A stretch of 64,000 bases of DNA. Origin: Rhodoferax sp. GTDB lineage: Bacteria; Pseudomonadota; Gammaproteobacteria; Burkholderiales; Burkholderiaceae_C. The stretch is from NCBI RefSeq assembly GCF_013297935.1, contig NZ_JAAFIX010000007.1:1-64000 (forward strand). The letters run 5' to 3'. The notes beneath the pieces were generated by a model. That model worked only from the letters and a program-made list of their open reading frames with translations, was not told the origin of the DNA and did no database searches. Position numbers and translations under genes: made by a program. Of the stretch, positions 18,012 to 27,090 are shown in pieces. How positions within the stretch are numbered: position 1 is the stretch's first letter; each line of letters starts with the position of its first letter.

Positions 18012-18751
18012 GGCGCAGCCGCCGCTGCAGCGGCCTTTTCAGCCTCGCGCTCGGCGGTGGTTTTGGCAACCTTGTCGCGGATATAGCTGGGCATGGCCAA
18101 CGCGGCATCGACAGCCAGACCTTGCGCCAGCAGCACCGGTGCCAGCCGCAACATGGCGGCCGCCGTAGGCAAGGCCGGGACGACCTCCGCGGCGTCCAGA
18201 GAGGTGGCTGGCAAGCGGTCGGCATACACGGTAAACACATTGCCCGCCACCAGGTGGGGCGCGCCCTCCACGGGGCTTGCCACCCAGTCTTGCGGGCGCA
18301 CAAGGGCACTAGGGCTCAGGGTGCGCCACTGCCCGCCGGTGTAGAGGTAGCGGGCGGCATACATCTCGTCCATGCGTGCGTCCAGCAGCGCGGTCACGGT
18401 GAGCTCCGGGGCATCGGGCAGGGTGCGGAAGCGGGCGTCCTCGGCCACAGCCAAGAGCGAGTCCACCGGCAGCACAGGCACATCCGCCCCGAAAGCCAAC
18501 CCCTGCACCACGGAACACGCGGTGCGCAAGCCGGTGAAAGAGCCAGGTCCACTGCCAAAGCAAATCGCGTCCAGGTCCGCCAGCCGCACACCGGCATCCG
18601 CCAACATGCCCAGGATCGCCGCAATCAGGTCGGTAGAGGCCTTGGCGCCACCAGCGCTCAGGTGCTCCACAACACGCGAGCCATCGGCCCCGTCGGTGCG
18701 CAGCGCGATCGAGAGAAATTCGGTTCCGGTATCCAGGGCCAACAGGTTCAT
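18008..18751 (-). CDS. tsaB: tRNA threonylcarbamoyladenosine protein TsaB
   Basis: The start at 18751 yields MNLLALDTGTEFLSIAL, the canonical TsaB N-terminus (247 residues); a longer frame upstream overlaps dacB and is not conserved. GSGPGSFTGLRTACSVVQGL (about 69-88) is the ASKHA-family signature. TsaB is the inactive partner of TsaD in adding threonylcarbamoyl to A37 of ANN-decoding tRNAs. The substrate-forming enzyme (Sua5/TsaC) is also in this window at 20300-21361. Confidence 0.93.
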   Translation of the reverse strand: MNLLALDTGTEFLSIALRTDGADGSRVVEHLSAGGAKASTDLIAAILGMLADAGVRLADLDAICFGSGPGSFTGLRTACSVVQGLAFGADVPVLPVDSLLAVAEDARFRTLPDAPELTVTALLDARMDEMYAARYLYTGGQWRTLSPSALVRPQDWVASPVEGAPHLVAGNVFTVYADRLPATSLDAAEVVPALPTAAAMLRLAPVLLAQGLAVDAALAMPSYIRDKVAKTTAEREAEKAAAAAAAP

Positions 18752-18792
18752 GCCCCAATTATCCCTGTTGGGCAGGGCCGGATAATGCCCGC

Positions 18793-20265
18793 ATGTTGAT
18801 CCCCCGCCCACTCTCCCGACTTGCCTGCGCGGCCATTGCCCTGTGGGCGTGGCAAGCCACCGCCCAAGCCCTCCCCCCTGAAGTGGACGCCGCCCTGGCC
18901 CGCGCCAAAGTACCGCGCGACGCGGTGTCGTTTTTAGTGACCGAGGCCCAAGGGGGTGCAGCGCCCCGGCTGGCGCACCGAGCCACCAGCCCCATGAACC
19001 CGGCATCCACCATGAAACTGGTCACCACCATTGCTGCGCTCGACCTGCTGGGCCCGGCCTACACCTGGGCCACCCCGGTGTATGTGGACGGCACGGTGCA
19101 AAACGGCGTGCTCAATGGCAACCTGCACATCAAAGGCCAGGGCGACCCCAAGCTGGTGCTGGAGCGCCTGTGGCTGCTGCTGCACCGGGTACAGGGCCTG
19201 GGTATCAAAACCATTGCGGGCGACATCGTGCTCGACCGCAGCGCCCTGGAGGTGCCCGAGCCGGACCCGGCCAAGTTCGACGGCGAGCCGCTGCGCCCCT
19301 ACAACGTGGCGCCGGACGCCCTGCTGATCAACTACAAGTCGGTGGTCATGACCTTCAGCCCCGACCGCGGCGCCAATGTTGCCTATGTGCAATACGACCC
19401 GCCGCTGGCCGGCGTCAGCCTCCCGGCCACTGTGCCCCTGGCACCCGGCGCGGCCGACTGCGGGGACTACCGCAGCGCGCTCAAGGCCGACTTTGCCGAC
19501 CCGGCGCGCATCCGGTTTGCCGGTAGCTACCCGGCCAGCTGCGGCGAAAAAGTGTGGCCGGTGGCCTACGCCGACCCCAAATCCTATGCAGCCCGTACGG
19601 TGCAGGGCTTGTGGGAAAGCATGGGCGGAAAAGTGCTCGGCAGTGTGCGCAACGGCGCTGTGCCAGCTACCTTGCTGGCGGCCAAGCCGGCGCTGGTGGT
19701 GAACTCAGCGTCGCTCGCGGAGGTGATTCGCGACATCAACAAATACAGCAACAACGTGATGGCCCAGCAGGTGTTTTTGACGCTGGGCCGGGTCGCAGGC
19801 AATGCCCAAGGCCTGCCGACCGATGTAGTGGCCGATGCCAACCTGCCCCCAGGCAGCTTTGCCGCCAGCCGAACTTTGCTACAGCGCTGGTGGAAAGACC
19901 GCATTGGCACGGACGATGCGCCGGTGCTGGAGAACGGCTCTGGCCTCTCGCGCCAGGAGCGCATCAGCGCACAGGCCATGGGCCGGCTGCTCCAGGCCAC
20001 CTTTGCGGCCCCCTTCATGCCGGAGCTGATGTCGTCGCTGCCAATCACCGGGGTCGATGGCACGCTCAAGCGCATCAAAACCCGCACCAGCGGCACCGCC
20101 CATCTGAAGACCGGCACCTTGAACGGCGTGGTCACACTGGCCGGCTATGTGCACGCGGCGAGTGGCAAACGCTATGTGTTGGTGGCCTTTATCAACCACG
20201 CCAATGCCAACGAAGCCCGGCCTGCGCTGGACGCCTTGGTGGACTGGGCCGGGCGCGACCAATAG
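18793..20265 (+). CDS. dacB: D-alanyl-D-alanine carboxypeptidase/endopeptidase (PBP4)
   Basis: The 490-residue periplasmic protein has a signal peptide (ACAAIALWAWQATAQA) and the three penicillin-binding motifs: SxxK in PASTMKLVTT (Ser about 72), SxN in YSNNVMAQ (about 317) and KTG in HLKTGTLNGVV (about 438). The large insertion between SxxK and SxN is typical for class-C PBP4/DacB. It trims or cleaves peptidoglycan cross-links. It is divergent from tsaB with only 41 bp between the two starts. Confidence 0.95.
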   Translation: MLIPRPLSRLACAAIALWAWQATAQALPPEVDAALARAKVPRDAVSFLVTEAQGGAAPRLAHRATSPMNPASTMKLVTTIAALDLLGPAYTWATPVYVDGTVQNGVLNGNLHIKGQGDPKLVLERLWLLLHRVQGLGIKTIAGDIVLDRSALEVPEPDPAKFDGEPLRPYNVAPDALLINYKSVVMTFSPDRGANVAYVQYDPPLAGVSLPATVPLAPGAADCGDYRSALKADFADPARIRFAGSYPASCGEKVWPVAYADPKSYAARTVQGLWESMGGKVLGSVRNGAVPATLLAAKPALVVNSASLAEVIRDINKYSNNVMAQQVFLTLGRVAGNAQGLPTDVVADANLPPGSFAASRTLLQRWWKDRIGTDDAPVLENGSGLSRQERISAQAMGRLLQATFAAPFMPELMSSLPITGVDGTLKRIKTRTSGTAHLKTGTLNGVVTLAGYVHAASGKRYVLVAFINHANANEARPALDALVDWAGRDQ

Positions 20266-20299
20266 GCACCGCGCCGGTTCGACCGCTATGGCGCCGGGC

Positions 20300-21361
20300 T
20301 TACGCCGCGGCGCGGGTCAGGCGGTCACGCACGCCGTCCCACTCGGGGGTGTCGGGCGGGGCTTCGACCCAGATCAGCTTGACGCCCTGCGCATCCATCT
20401 CGCGCAGTTTGGAAAACAGCTCATGGGCGGCAGGTTGGGCATGCAGGGGCATGCGGTGGGCTGCGACCAAGGGTGAGCGCACCTGCAGCGGGCTGCGGTG
20501 GTACAGCGCGATGGTAGGCCGCTGGTCGGGTGCGGTGACACTGCTGAGCAGGTCCAGCGCCGCTTGCAGGGCCTTGGCATCCATCAAGCGCACCGTGGCG
20601 CTGGGCGCATAGTGCGACTCCAGGGTCCCGGAGGCTCTTGGCCCCGGCTGGTTCTTCGCCTCCAGCTCCTCTTTCGATAGCAATTTGCGGCCGCAGGCGT
20701 CTTCCACCTGCTGCGCCGTGATGGAGCCCGGGCGCAACAACACCGGCGCGCCCCGTGTGCAGTCGATGATGGTGGACTCGATGCCCACTTCGCAGGGGCC
20801 ACCGTCCAGGATCAGTAAGTCGTCACCGAATTCGCTGTGCACATGGGCCGCCGTCGTGGGGCTCACGCGGCCGAACTTGTTGGCGCTGGGCGCCGCAATG
20901 CCCCAGACCACGCGCCCGCCGTCCGAAGGCTTACGCAGAGTGGCCAGCACCGCTTGAGCGACCGGGTGCGCGGGGCAGCGCAGGCCGATGCTGTTTTGGC
21001 CGCCGGCAGCCGCTTCACCCACGCCCTCTTTGCGCGGCAGGATGAGGGTGAGCGGGCCGGGCCAAAAGGCCGACATGAGCTGCTGCGCAAACGCCGGCAC
21101 CCGGGCGCAGTAGTGCGCCACACCGCCCATGCCGCCGTCAAACGCCGCCACATGCACGATCAGTGGGTGGTCCGCAGGCCGGCCTTTGGCAGTGAATATC
21201 TGGCCCACGGCCGCCGGGTCCGACGCATCCGCGCCCAGGCCATAGACTGTCTCGGTAGGCAAGCCCAATAGACCTCCAGCACTCACCACATCTGCGCTGG
21301 CAGCTATGGAATCAGGAGCAAGCTCTACGCCATCAGCGAATTGGTAGGCAGCAACAATCAT
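20300..21361 (-). CDS. L-threonylcarbamoyladenylate synthase, long Sua5 form
   Basis: The 353-residue protein has the YrdC domain (GLLGLPTETVYGLGADA at about 31-47, KGRPADHPLIVHV) and the extra C-terminal Sua5 domain (ASGTLESHYAPSATVRL then a Rossmann-like part). It makes threonylcarbamoyl-AMP from threonine, bicarbonate and ATP for tRNA t6A. It is the third gene of the leftward purE-purK-sua5 run. The DNA encoding residues about 13-30, just before the PTET motif, matches the dispersed repeat (21272-21323), so part of helix 1 seems to be repeat-derived. Confidence 0.94.
   Translation of the reverse strand: MIVAAYQFADGVELAPDSIAASADVVSAGGLLGLPTETVYGLGADASDPAAVGQIFTAKGRPADHPLIVHVAAFDGGMGGVAHYCARVPAFAQQLMSAFWPGPLTLILPRKEGVGEAAAGGQNSIGLRCPAHPVAQAVLATLRKPSDGGRVVWGIAAPSANKFGRVSPTTAAHVHSEFGDDLLILDGGPCEVGIESTIIDCTRGAPVLLRPGSITAQQVEDACGRKLLSKEELEAKNQPGPRASGTLESHYAPSATVRLMDAKALQAALDLLSSVTAPDQRPTIALYHRSPLQVRSPLVAAHRMPLHAQPAAHELFSKLREMDAQGVKLIWVEAPPDTPEWDGVRDRLTRAAA
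21272..21323. repeat. dispersed ~50-bp repeat, copy 4, inside the sua5 coding region
   Basis: On the plus strand CCTCCAGCACTCACC, then ATCTGCGC, GGCAGCTATGGAATCAGGAG and CAAGC match copies 1 and 8 at most landmark bases. It is read on the opposite strand as an N-terminal helix of the Sua5 protein. The match is imperfect, so chance resemblance cannot be fully excluded. Confidence 0.55.
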
Positions 21362-21387
21362 GCGCGGGGCGACACAGTAGCAAGCAT

Positions 21388-22602
21388 TCAGAACGCGGCG
21401 ATGCCGAGGATGCGCGCGGCCTCCAACGCGGTGGCGCGCACGCCCTCCACGGCGGCGCCGGTGATATTGAGGTGACCCATCTTGCGGCCCTTTTTCGCAT
21501 CCAACTTGCCGTACAGGTGCAGGTGAGTGCCGGGCAAGGCCAGCACAGCCGCCCAGTCAGGCACACCGCCATTGCGACCGTCCTCGGGCCAGATGTCGCC
21601 CAAGAGGTTGAGCATCAGCGCGGGGCTGTGCTGACGCGGCTGCACCAGCGGCAGGCCGGCCAGGGTGCGCACCTGCAGGTGGAATTGCGACACGTCGCAG
21701 GCGTCCATGCTGTAGTGGCCGCTGTTGTGCGGGCGCGGGGCCATCTCGTTCACCACCAGACCCCCCAAGCCCGCAGCGGCGGGGTGGGACTCGTCCAGCA
21801 CAAAAAACTCAACGCACAACACACCCACGTAATCCACGCCGCTTGCTATCGATTTTGCAGCAGCTACCGCACGTTCTGCGAGGGCTGGAGGCAGATTTCC
21901 CTCATAAACCTCGGTCACCGCCAGAATACCGTCGCGGTGCAGATTGCGCTGTACCGGCAAGTTCACGCAGGTGCCATCGGCGCCGCGCGCCACGATCACG
22001 CTGCACTCCAGCTGCAGGGGCAGCATTTTTTCGAGCACGCAGGGCACGCCGTGGAGGTCGGCCCAGGCGGCGGCCAACTCGGCAGGCGTTTTCACCCGGA
22101 CCTGGCCTTTGCCGTCGTAGCCCATGCGAGCGGTTTTCAAGATCCCTGGCAGCAAATTAGCGTCAATGGCAGCCAACTGCTCGGCGGTTTCAATGACTGC
22201 GTAAGGCGCGCACGGCACGCCGCACTTCACAAAATGCGCCTTCTCCGCCGCGCGGTCCTGCGCAATCGCCACCGCGGCACCACTGGGTGCCACCGGCCGG
22301 CTCTGGGCCAGCTGGTTCAGCGCTTGGGCGGGCACGTTCTCAAACTCGGTGGTGATGGCTACCGACACGGCCGCCAAGCGGGCCAGACCCTCAGGGTCGG
22401 TATACGCAGTTTGCACATGGTGGTGGCTGATGCGCCCGGCCGGGCTGGTGGTATCCGGGTCCAGCACCGCGGTGAAAAAGCCCATTTGCTGCGCCGCGTG
22501 GGCAAACATGCGACCCAACTGGCCACCACCCATCACGCCCAGGGTCGTTTCTGTGCTGGCGCCCAACGCAGCGGCTGCCGATCCGGTATCTGTTGCAGCC
22601 AT
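21388..22602 (-). CDS. purK: N5-carboxyaminoimidazole ribonucleotide synthetase
   Basis: This 404-residue ATP-grasp enzyme carboxylates AIR to N5-CAIR in purine synthesis. MGGGQLGRMFAHAAQQMGF (about 24-42) is the PurK N-terminal signature; KTARMGYDGKGQVRV is the ATP-grasp loop; VNEMAPRPHNSGHYSMDAC is the C-terminal active-site motif. It overlaps purE by 1 bp. A dispersed repeat copy (21841-21894) codes for the ALAERAVAAAKSIASG region between conserved blocks. The first ~18 residues are extra compared with the family. Confidence 0.96.
   Translation of the reverse strand: MAATDTGSAAAALGASTETTLGVMGGGQLGRMFAHAAQQMGFFTAVLDPDTTSPAGRISHHHVQTAYTDPEGLARLAAVSVAITTEFENVPAQALNQLAQSRPVAPSGAAVAIAQDRAAEKAHFVKCGVPCAPYAVIETAEQLAAIDANLLPGILKTARMGYDGKGQVRVKTPAELAAAWADLHGVPCVLEKMLPLQLECSVIVARGADGTCVNLPVQRNLHRDGILAVTEVYEGNLPPALAERAVAAAKSIASGVDYVGVLCVEFFVLDESHPAAAGLGGLVVNEMAPRPHNSGHYSMDACDVSQFHLQVRTLAGLPLVQPRQHSPALMLNLLGDIWPEDGRNGGVPDWAAVLALPGTHLHLYGKLDAKKGRKMGHLNITGAAVEGVRATALEAARILGIAAF
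21841..21894 (-). repeat. dispersed ~50-bp repeat, copy 5, inside the purK coding region
   Basis: Read on the minus strand: CCTCCAGCCCTCGCAGAAC, then GTGCGG, TAGCTGCTG and ATCGATAGCAAGC. It matches copy 2 closely (CCAGCCCTCG, GAA, TGCG, TAGCT-CTG, ATAGCAA). Here the repeat has the same direction as the gene and its length leaves the frame open. Confidence 0.7.
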
Positions 22603-23105
22603 TACGTAGCGCTGCCGGTCACCGGCAGGGTCATGTTGCGGGCGGTTTGGGTCTGGTCGATGCGGAAAGCGTCGAGCTCCATGCGCAGGTCCGGGTTTTC
22701 GTTGGCCAAGAGCGCCACCGCAAACAAGGCCGCGTTCGCCGCACCGGCGTTGCCGATAGCGAATGTCGCCACCGGAATGCCTTTGGGCATTTGCACAATG
22801 CTGTGCAAGGAGTCCACGCCGGAGAGCGCTTTGCTCTGCACCGGAACGCCCAGTACGGGCACCGTAGTTTTTGCGGCCAACATGCCCGGCAAATGCGCCG
22901 CACCGCCGGCACCGGCAATGATGGCTTTGAGGCCACGGCCTGCCGCCGCTTCGGCGTAGCGGAACATGTCATCGGGCATGCGGTGCGCGGAAATCACGCG
23001 CGCCTCGAAGCCGATACCAAACTGTTGGAGAATCTGGACTGCGTGTTGCATGGTGTCCCAATCCGAGTTGGAACCCATGACGACGCCGATTTGAATTGTT
23101 TTCAT
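22602..23105 (-). CDS. purE: N5-carboxyaminoimidazole ribonucleotide mutase
   Basis: The 167-residue enzyme converts N5-CAIR to CAIR. The phosphate loop is [14 protein letters not shown] (about 9-22), the catalytic His motif is [10 protein letters not shown] (about 38-47), and [13 protein letters not shown] follows. It is the first gene of purE-purK-sua5, divergent from cnoX with 37 bp between. Confidence 0.96.
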   Translation of the reverse strand: MKTIQIGVVMGSNSDWDTMQHAVQILQQFGIGFEARVISAHRMPDDMFRYAEAAAGRGLKAIIAGAGGAAHLPGMLAAKTTVPVLGVPVQSKALSGVDSLHSIVQMPKGIPVATFAIGNAGAANAALFAVALLANENPDLRMELDAFRIDQTQTARNMTLPVTGSAT

Positions 23106-23142
23106 TGTTGAATTTTACTTTTTCACCCCGAGCTACTTCCCC

Positions 23143-24099
23143 ATGATCGACGTCACCCTTGAAAACTTCGAAACCGAAGTCATCGCCGCCTCCCACCAGG
23201 TGCCCGTTCTGGTGGACTTTTGGGCGCCTTGGTGCGGCCCGTGCAAGACGCTGGGCCCCTTGCTGGAGAAGGTGGAGGCCGACTACGCCGGTCGCTTCAA
23301 GCTGGTGAAAATCGACTCCGACCAGGAGCAGCAGCTCGCCCAGGCCTTCGGCATCCGCAGTATTCCGACCTGCGTGTTGATGATCAATGGCAAACCGGCC
23401 GACGGCTTCATGGGCGCGGTACCCGAGAGCAAGCTCAAAGAGTTTCTGGACAAGCATGTGCCCACCGAAGAGGTGCTGGAAGCAGAAGCCGACGTTCAGG
23501 ACGCCGAAGCGCTGGCAGAAGCCGGTGACCCGCTGGCCGCTTTGACCAAGCTGCACGAGGCGTTGACCCTGAACCCCGGTAACGATGACGCCCGCTACGA
23601 CTACGTCAAGCTGCTGATTGAGAGCGACATGATTGAAGACGCCGAGGCCGCCCTGGCCCCGACGCTGGCCTACATCCCCAAGCAGCAGCGCTTTGAGGCT
23701 TTGGCCCAGTTTCTGGATGCCATCAAGTTCGTGCTGACCGACGACAAGGGCCTGTGGACGCCTGCCCAGTTTGACGAAATCATTGCCACCAACAAGCGCG
23801 ACTTCGAGACCCGCCTGGCCAAAGCCCGCGTGCTCATGGTGGGCGGCGACTGGACCGGCTCCATGGACGAGCTGCTGGAAATCATCATGCGCGACAAAGC
23901 CTGGAACGCCGAAGTACCCCGCAAGACCTTTGTGGCCATCCTCGAACTGCTGACCCCACCCAAGCCCAAAGCAGACCCCGCTGCTGCCGGTAAAGCCACG
24001 GGCGGTATCGAGGTGCTGGGCAAAGTGGTGCCTGAGCAGGACCCTCAAGCACAGCTGGTGGCCAGCTACCGCCGCAAGCTCAGCATGGCGCTGAACTGA
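23143..24099 (+). CDS. cnoX: thioredoxin-TPR chaperone CnoX (YbbN)
   Basis: The 318-residue protein joins an N-terminal thioredoxin domain (FWAPWCGPCKTLGPLLEKV, Cys31 and Cys34) to C-terminal TPR-like helices (about 125-290: EALAEAGDPLAALTKLHEAL and following). CnoX proteins protect and hand over stress-damaged clients. E. coli YbbN has SxxC; here the full redox-active CGPC motif is present, so an oxidoreductase activity is plausible. A clean intrinsic terminator follows 21 bp after the stop. Confidence 0.9.
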   Translation: MIDVTLENFETEVIAASHQVPVLVDFWAPWCGPCKTLGPLLEKVEADYAGRFKLVKIDSDQEQQLAQAFGIRSIPTCVLMINGKPADGFMGAVPESKLKEFLDKHVPTEEVLEAEADVQDAEALAEAGDPLAALTKLHEALTLNPGNDDARYDYVKLLIESDMIEDAEAALAPTLAYIPKQQRFEALAQFLDAIKFVLTDDKGLWTPAQFDEIIATNKRDFETRLAKARVLMVGGDWTGSMDELLEIIMRDKAWNAEVPRKTFVAILELLTPPKPKADPAAAGKATGGIEVLGKVVPEQDPQAQLVASYRRKLSMALN

Positions 24100-24120
24100 T
24101 AACGCACTGCCTCCCCCAAC

Positions 24121-24142
24121 AGCCGCCTTGTGGCGGCTTTTT
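24121..24142 (+). terminator. intrinsic terminator of cnoX
   Basis: AGCCGCC-TTGT-GGCGGCT forms a 7-bp GC-rich stem followed by TTTTTC. It closes cnoX and insulates it from the regulator-transporter operon that starts at 24256. Confidence 0.9.
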
Positions 24143-24255
24143 CATTTCTGGGGCCTTAGGCACGCGGATAGCGGTGCCCACATTTCAAGATTCTTTCACT
24201 CAACCTGCGCGCTAACCCCATTGCAGGGCGAGCCCGCGGACAGCACGATACCGGC

Positions 24256-24942
24256 ATGGATGTGCTGTTGGTTGAAGATGATCTGGATCTGGTGGACGCC
24301 TTGGGTCGTGTATTGGCGTCGCGTGGGTTCAAGCCGGTGTGCTGTGCCGATGGGCATGAGGCATTGGCGTGGATGCGCAAACGCAGCTTCGACGCGGTCA
24401 TTCTGGACCTGAGCTTGCCGGGGTTGGATGGTCTGGACGTATTGCAACGCATGCGGGACTTGGGCTTACGTCTGCCCGTGCTCGTGGTCACCGCCAGAGC
24501 CTCCATCGGCGAGCGGGTCACCGGTCTAACCCTTGGTGCCGATGACTATCTGACCAAGCCTTTCGACACCGAGGAACTGGTGGCTCGCCTGCGCGCCCTG
24601 ATGAGGCGCAGCCAGGGCACCGAAGACTTCCGCTGCGGGCACTTGCAGCTCGACACAAACCAGGGGCTGTTCCTGCGATCCGGGCGCCCCTTGGAGATTG
24701 CCCCCCGAGAAAGCGCTATGTTGCGCGCCTTGATCACCAAGCCGGGCCGTCCGGTGTCCAAAGACGACTTGTTTCAGGCCATCTTCGGCGACGATGCCAG
24801 CCACCAAAGCGATGCCATCGATCTGCTGGCGCACCGTTTGCGCAAGCGCTTGGCAGGCAGTGGCGCAGCTTTGTTGACGATGCGCGGTATCGGCTACCTT
24901 CTGGTGGACGAACTGGGTCACGACAGCAAGGACTCAGCATGA
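24256..24942 (+). CDS. OmpR-family response regulator
   Basis: The 228-residue regulator has a receiver domain with acidic pocket (LLVEDDLDL), phospho-acceptor Asp51 (AVILDLSLPGLDGL), Thr in VVTARAS and Lys in YLTKPFD, and a C-terminal winged helix ending in LTMRGIGYLLV. It is similar in layout to QseB/TctD. It is first in a six-gene unit with a kinase and an ABC importer; gene overlaps (ATGA with the kinase) suggest that it controls this operon. Confidence 0.92.
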   Translation: MDVLLVEDDLDLVDALGRVLASRGFKPVCCADGHEALAWMRKRSFDAVILDLSLPGLDGLDVLQRMRDLGLRLPVLVVTARASIGERVTGLTLGADDYLTKPFDTEELVARLRALMRRSQGTEDFRCGHLQLDTNQGLFLRSGRPLEIAPRESAMLRALITKPGRPVSKDDLFQAIFGDDASHQSDAIDLLAHRLRKRLAGSGAALLTMRGIGYLLVDELGHDSKDSA

Positions 24943-26006
24943 CCCGGGCCAACGGCAAAGCCGCCCTGTCGATGCGAAGGCAATTACTACTGATGTTCTT
25001 GCTCTGCACAGGCCTGGGTACGGCCATCGGTGCACTCGGGTTCACAGCGCCCTGGCTGGTGGTCTTCATTGCGGTGGCGGGCGCACCGACGCTATGGTGG
25101 CTGGCGGGGCTGTGCCTGCGGCCGGTGCAGCTACTGGCTAAGACCGTGGCGGGCCGTCAGCCCCAGGAAACAACGCCCTTGGACCATACCCCGGCAGCAG
25201 AGCTGGAACCGATCATGCGTGCCTTGAACGTGCAATGGCAACAACAACAAGATGCTTTGGAGCAACAGCAGCGCTTCATTGCGGAAGCCTCGCACCAGCT
25301 GCGCACGCCATTGGCAGTGCTGAAAACCCAGTTACAGGGCGTGACGTCCGGGGAGCTTCCAGCCTCTGACACCCTACTAAAAATGCTGCGTACGCTGGAT
25401 CGTGCAAGCCATCTTGCGAATCAACTGCTGTCGCAGGCGAAAGTGGAGCAGAAGGTGCGTCATGCGCAATGGACCACCGTAGACCTGCACCATCTGGCCA
25501 GTGATGTTTTGGTCGAATTCGCGCCCTTGATTGCCCGCAAACAGTTGGAAGTTTCTCTGGACGCCGAACCCGTGCGGCTCATGAGCGACAGCTGGCTAGT
25601 CGGTGAATTGCTACGCAATCTGTTGGCCAATGCAATACGCCAATCCGCGTCCGGGGCGAGTCTGGGGGTAGTCGTTCGCCATCTACCGGACGAAATAGAA
25701 CTTCTGGTCTGGGACAACGCCGGTGGATTGGACGAAGCGGTGCGGGAGCGTCTGTTCCAGCCTTTCGAATCGGCCAGCGGGGGCACCGGCGTGGGTTTGG
25801 GCCTGTCGATCTGCAAGCAAATCGCCGTTTCCATGCACGCGACGCTGGACCTCTACAACCGTATCCAGCAGGGTGCCGTGCTGGGCGTAGACGCCGTGGT
25901 CCGCTGGCCCCGGCCCGAGCATGCCATGGCACAAGACTCCGCCGAACAAGCTCACTCGATGCCGAATGTGGCACTGTCGAAAGCTATCTTGAGGATGCCG
26001 GCATGA
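24939..26006 (+). CDS. sensor histidine kinase with no periplasmic domain
   Basis: The 355-residue kinase has two closely spaced membrane segments (about 15-34 and 37-56) with almost no loop between, then a short linker, the H-box ASHQLRTPLAVLKTQ (His119), N-box ELLRNLLANAIRQS, and G-boxes DNAGGLDEAVRERLF and GTGVGLGLSICKQ. TctE/QseC-type relatives usually have a periplasmic sensor of over 100 residues; this one does not. It overlaps both the response regulator and the downstream ATPase by 4 bp. Signal reception may go through the membrane or the partner ABC importer (inference). Confidence 0.9.
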   Translation: MTRANGKAALSMRRQLLLMFLLCTGLGTAIGALGFTAPWLVVFIAVAGAPTLWWLAGLCLRPVQLLAKTVAGRQPQETTPLDHTPAAELEPIMRALNVQWQQQQDALEQQQRFIAEASHQLRTPLAVLKTQLQGVTSGELPASDTLLKMLRTLDRASHLANQLLSQAKVEQKVRHAQWTTVDLHHLASDVLVEFAPLIARKQLEVSLDAEPVRLMSDSWLVGELLRNLLANAIRQSASGASLGVVVRHLPDEIELLVWDNAGGLDEAVRERLFQPFESASGGTGVGLGLSICKQIAVSMHATLDLYNRIQQGAVLGVDAVVRWPRPEHAMAQDSAEQAHSMPNVALSKAILRMPA

Positions 26007-27079
26007 GGGCTGGCCTGGAGATCCTCGGGGTGACCAAGACCTATGCCAATGGGTACCGGGCACTGCACGGAGTGGACGTGCACATACCGGATCGCCGATT
26101 AACGACACTTCTGGGCCCCTCCGGATGCGGCAAAACCACACTGCTGCGTCTGGTAGCCGGACTGGAAAGACCCGATGCCGGGCACCTGATTTTTCACGGG
26201 GAAGACGTCACCTCCAAGAGCGCAGAGCAACGGGACCTCAGCCTGGTGTTCCAGAACTACGCCCTGTTTCCCTACCTGAGCGTGGAAGACAATGTCTGCT
26301 ACGGCTTGCGCATGCAAGGCCTGTCTGTGGCGAGCCAGCGTGAGCGCAGTACCCAGGCCATCGCGCTGGTTGGTCTGCATGGCTTGGAAAAGCGTATGCC
26401 GCATGAGCTCTCCGGCGGCCAGCAACAGCGCACGGCATTGGCCCGCGCCCTCGCACTGCAACCCCGCATCTTGTTGCTGGATGAGCCCCTCTCCAACCTC
26501 GACAGCAACTTGCGACGCCATATCCGTGAAGACATCCGCGCACTGCAACAGAGGCTGGAACTGACGGTGCTGTACGTCACCCACGACCATGCAGAAGCCA
26601 TGTCAGTCAGTGACCGCGTCGTCGTCATGCAAGAGGGCCGGATTGTGCAGATCGGCTCTCCACGGGATCTTTATGAACGCCCCCTGTCGGAGTTCATTGC
26701 CGGCTTTATGGGTGACGCAGCCACCTTTGATGCGGAGGTGAACATCCAGGGATTGGTGCATCTGGGTCCCTTACAGATCGGCCCCTACCCCGGACTGCGC
26801 CGTGGCGCTGTACGCGTCGTCGTACGGCCCCACGCCTGGCGTATCGCGCCAGCAAGTTCAGCGGGCTTACCGGGCAAAGTCTTGCGGAGCGCTTTTTTGG
26901 GCCCCTCGTCGGAAGTGTGCGTACGCACCACCTTGGGTGAAATATTGGTACAGATCCCGTCCGAGGGCACGGCCTATACCCCCGGCGCCCCGGTCAGCTT
27001 GTTTTTGTCAGCGCAGGGGGTCAGCGTGTTACTGCCCTCCATTTTTTCCAACGTTCCCGAACCCCTAGTCCAACTCTAA
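26003..27079 (+). CDS. ABC importer ATPase 1 (FbpC/AfuC/PotA type)
   Basis: The 358-residue ATPase has Walker A GPSGCGKTTLLR (about 37-48), Q-loop FQNYALFPYLS, signature LSGGQQQRTALARAL, Walker B ILLLDEPLSNLD and H-loop VTHDHAEAMS, followed by a C-terminal TOBE-like domain. It pairs with a second ATPase at the end of the same operon. The 4-bp overlap with the kinase gene couples signalling and transport genes. Confidence 0.9.
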   Translation: MRAGLEILGVTKTYANGYRALHGVDVHIPDRRLTTLLGPSGCGKTTLLRLVAGLERPDAGHLIFHGEDVTSKSAEQRDLSLVFQNYALFPYLSVEDNVCYGLRMQGLSVASQRERSTQAIALVGLHGLEKRMPHELSGGQQQRTALARALALQPRILLLDEPLSNLDSNLRRHIREDIRALQQRLELTVLYVTHDHAEAMSVSDRVVVMQEGRIVQIGSPRDLYERPLSEFIAGFMGDAATFDAEVNIQGLVHLGPLQIGPYPGLRRGAVRVVVRPHAWRIAPASSAGLPGKVLRSAFLGPSSEVCVRTTLGEILVQIPSEGTAYTPGAPVSLFLSAQGVSVLLPSIFSNVPEPLVQL

Positions 27080-27090
27080 AGGAGACTTCC

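Noticed and set aside
20656-20690. Repeat-like CCTCCAGCTCCTC and GATAGCAA within sua5
   Set aside because: The central ATGCGCAA landmark is missing and spacing is wrong; probably chance.
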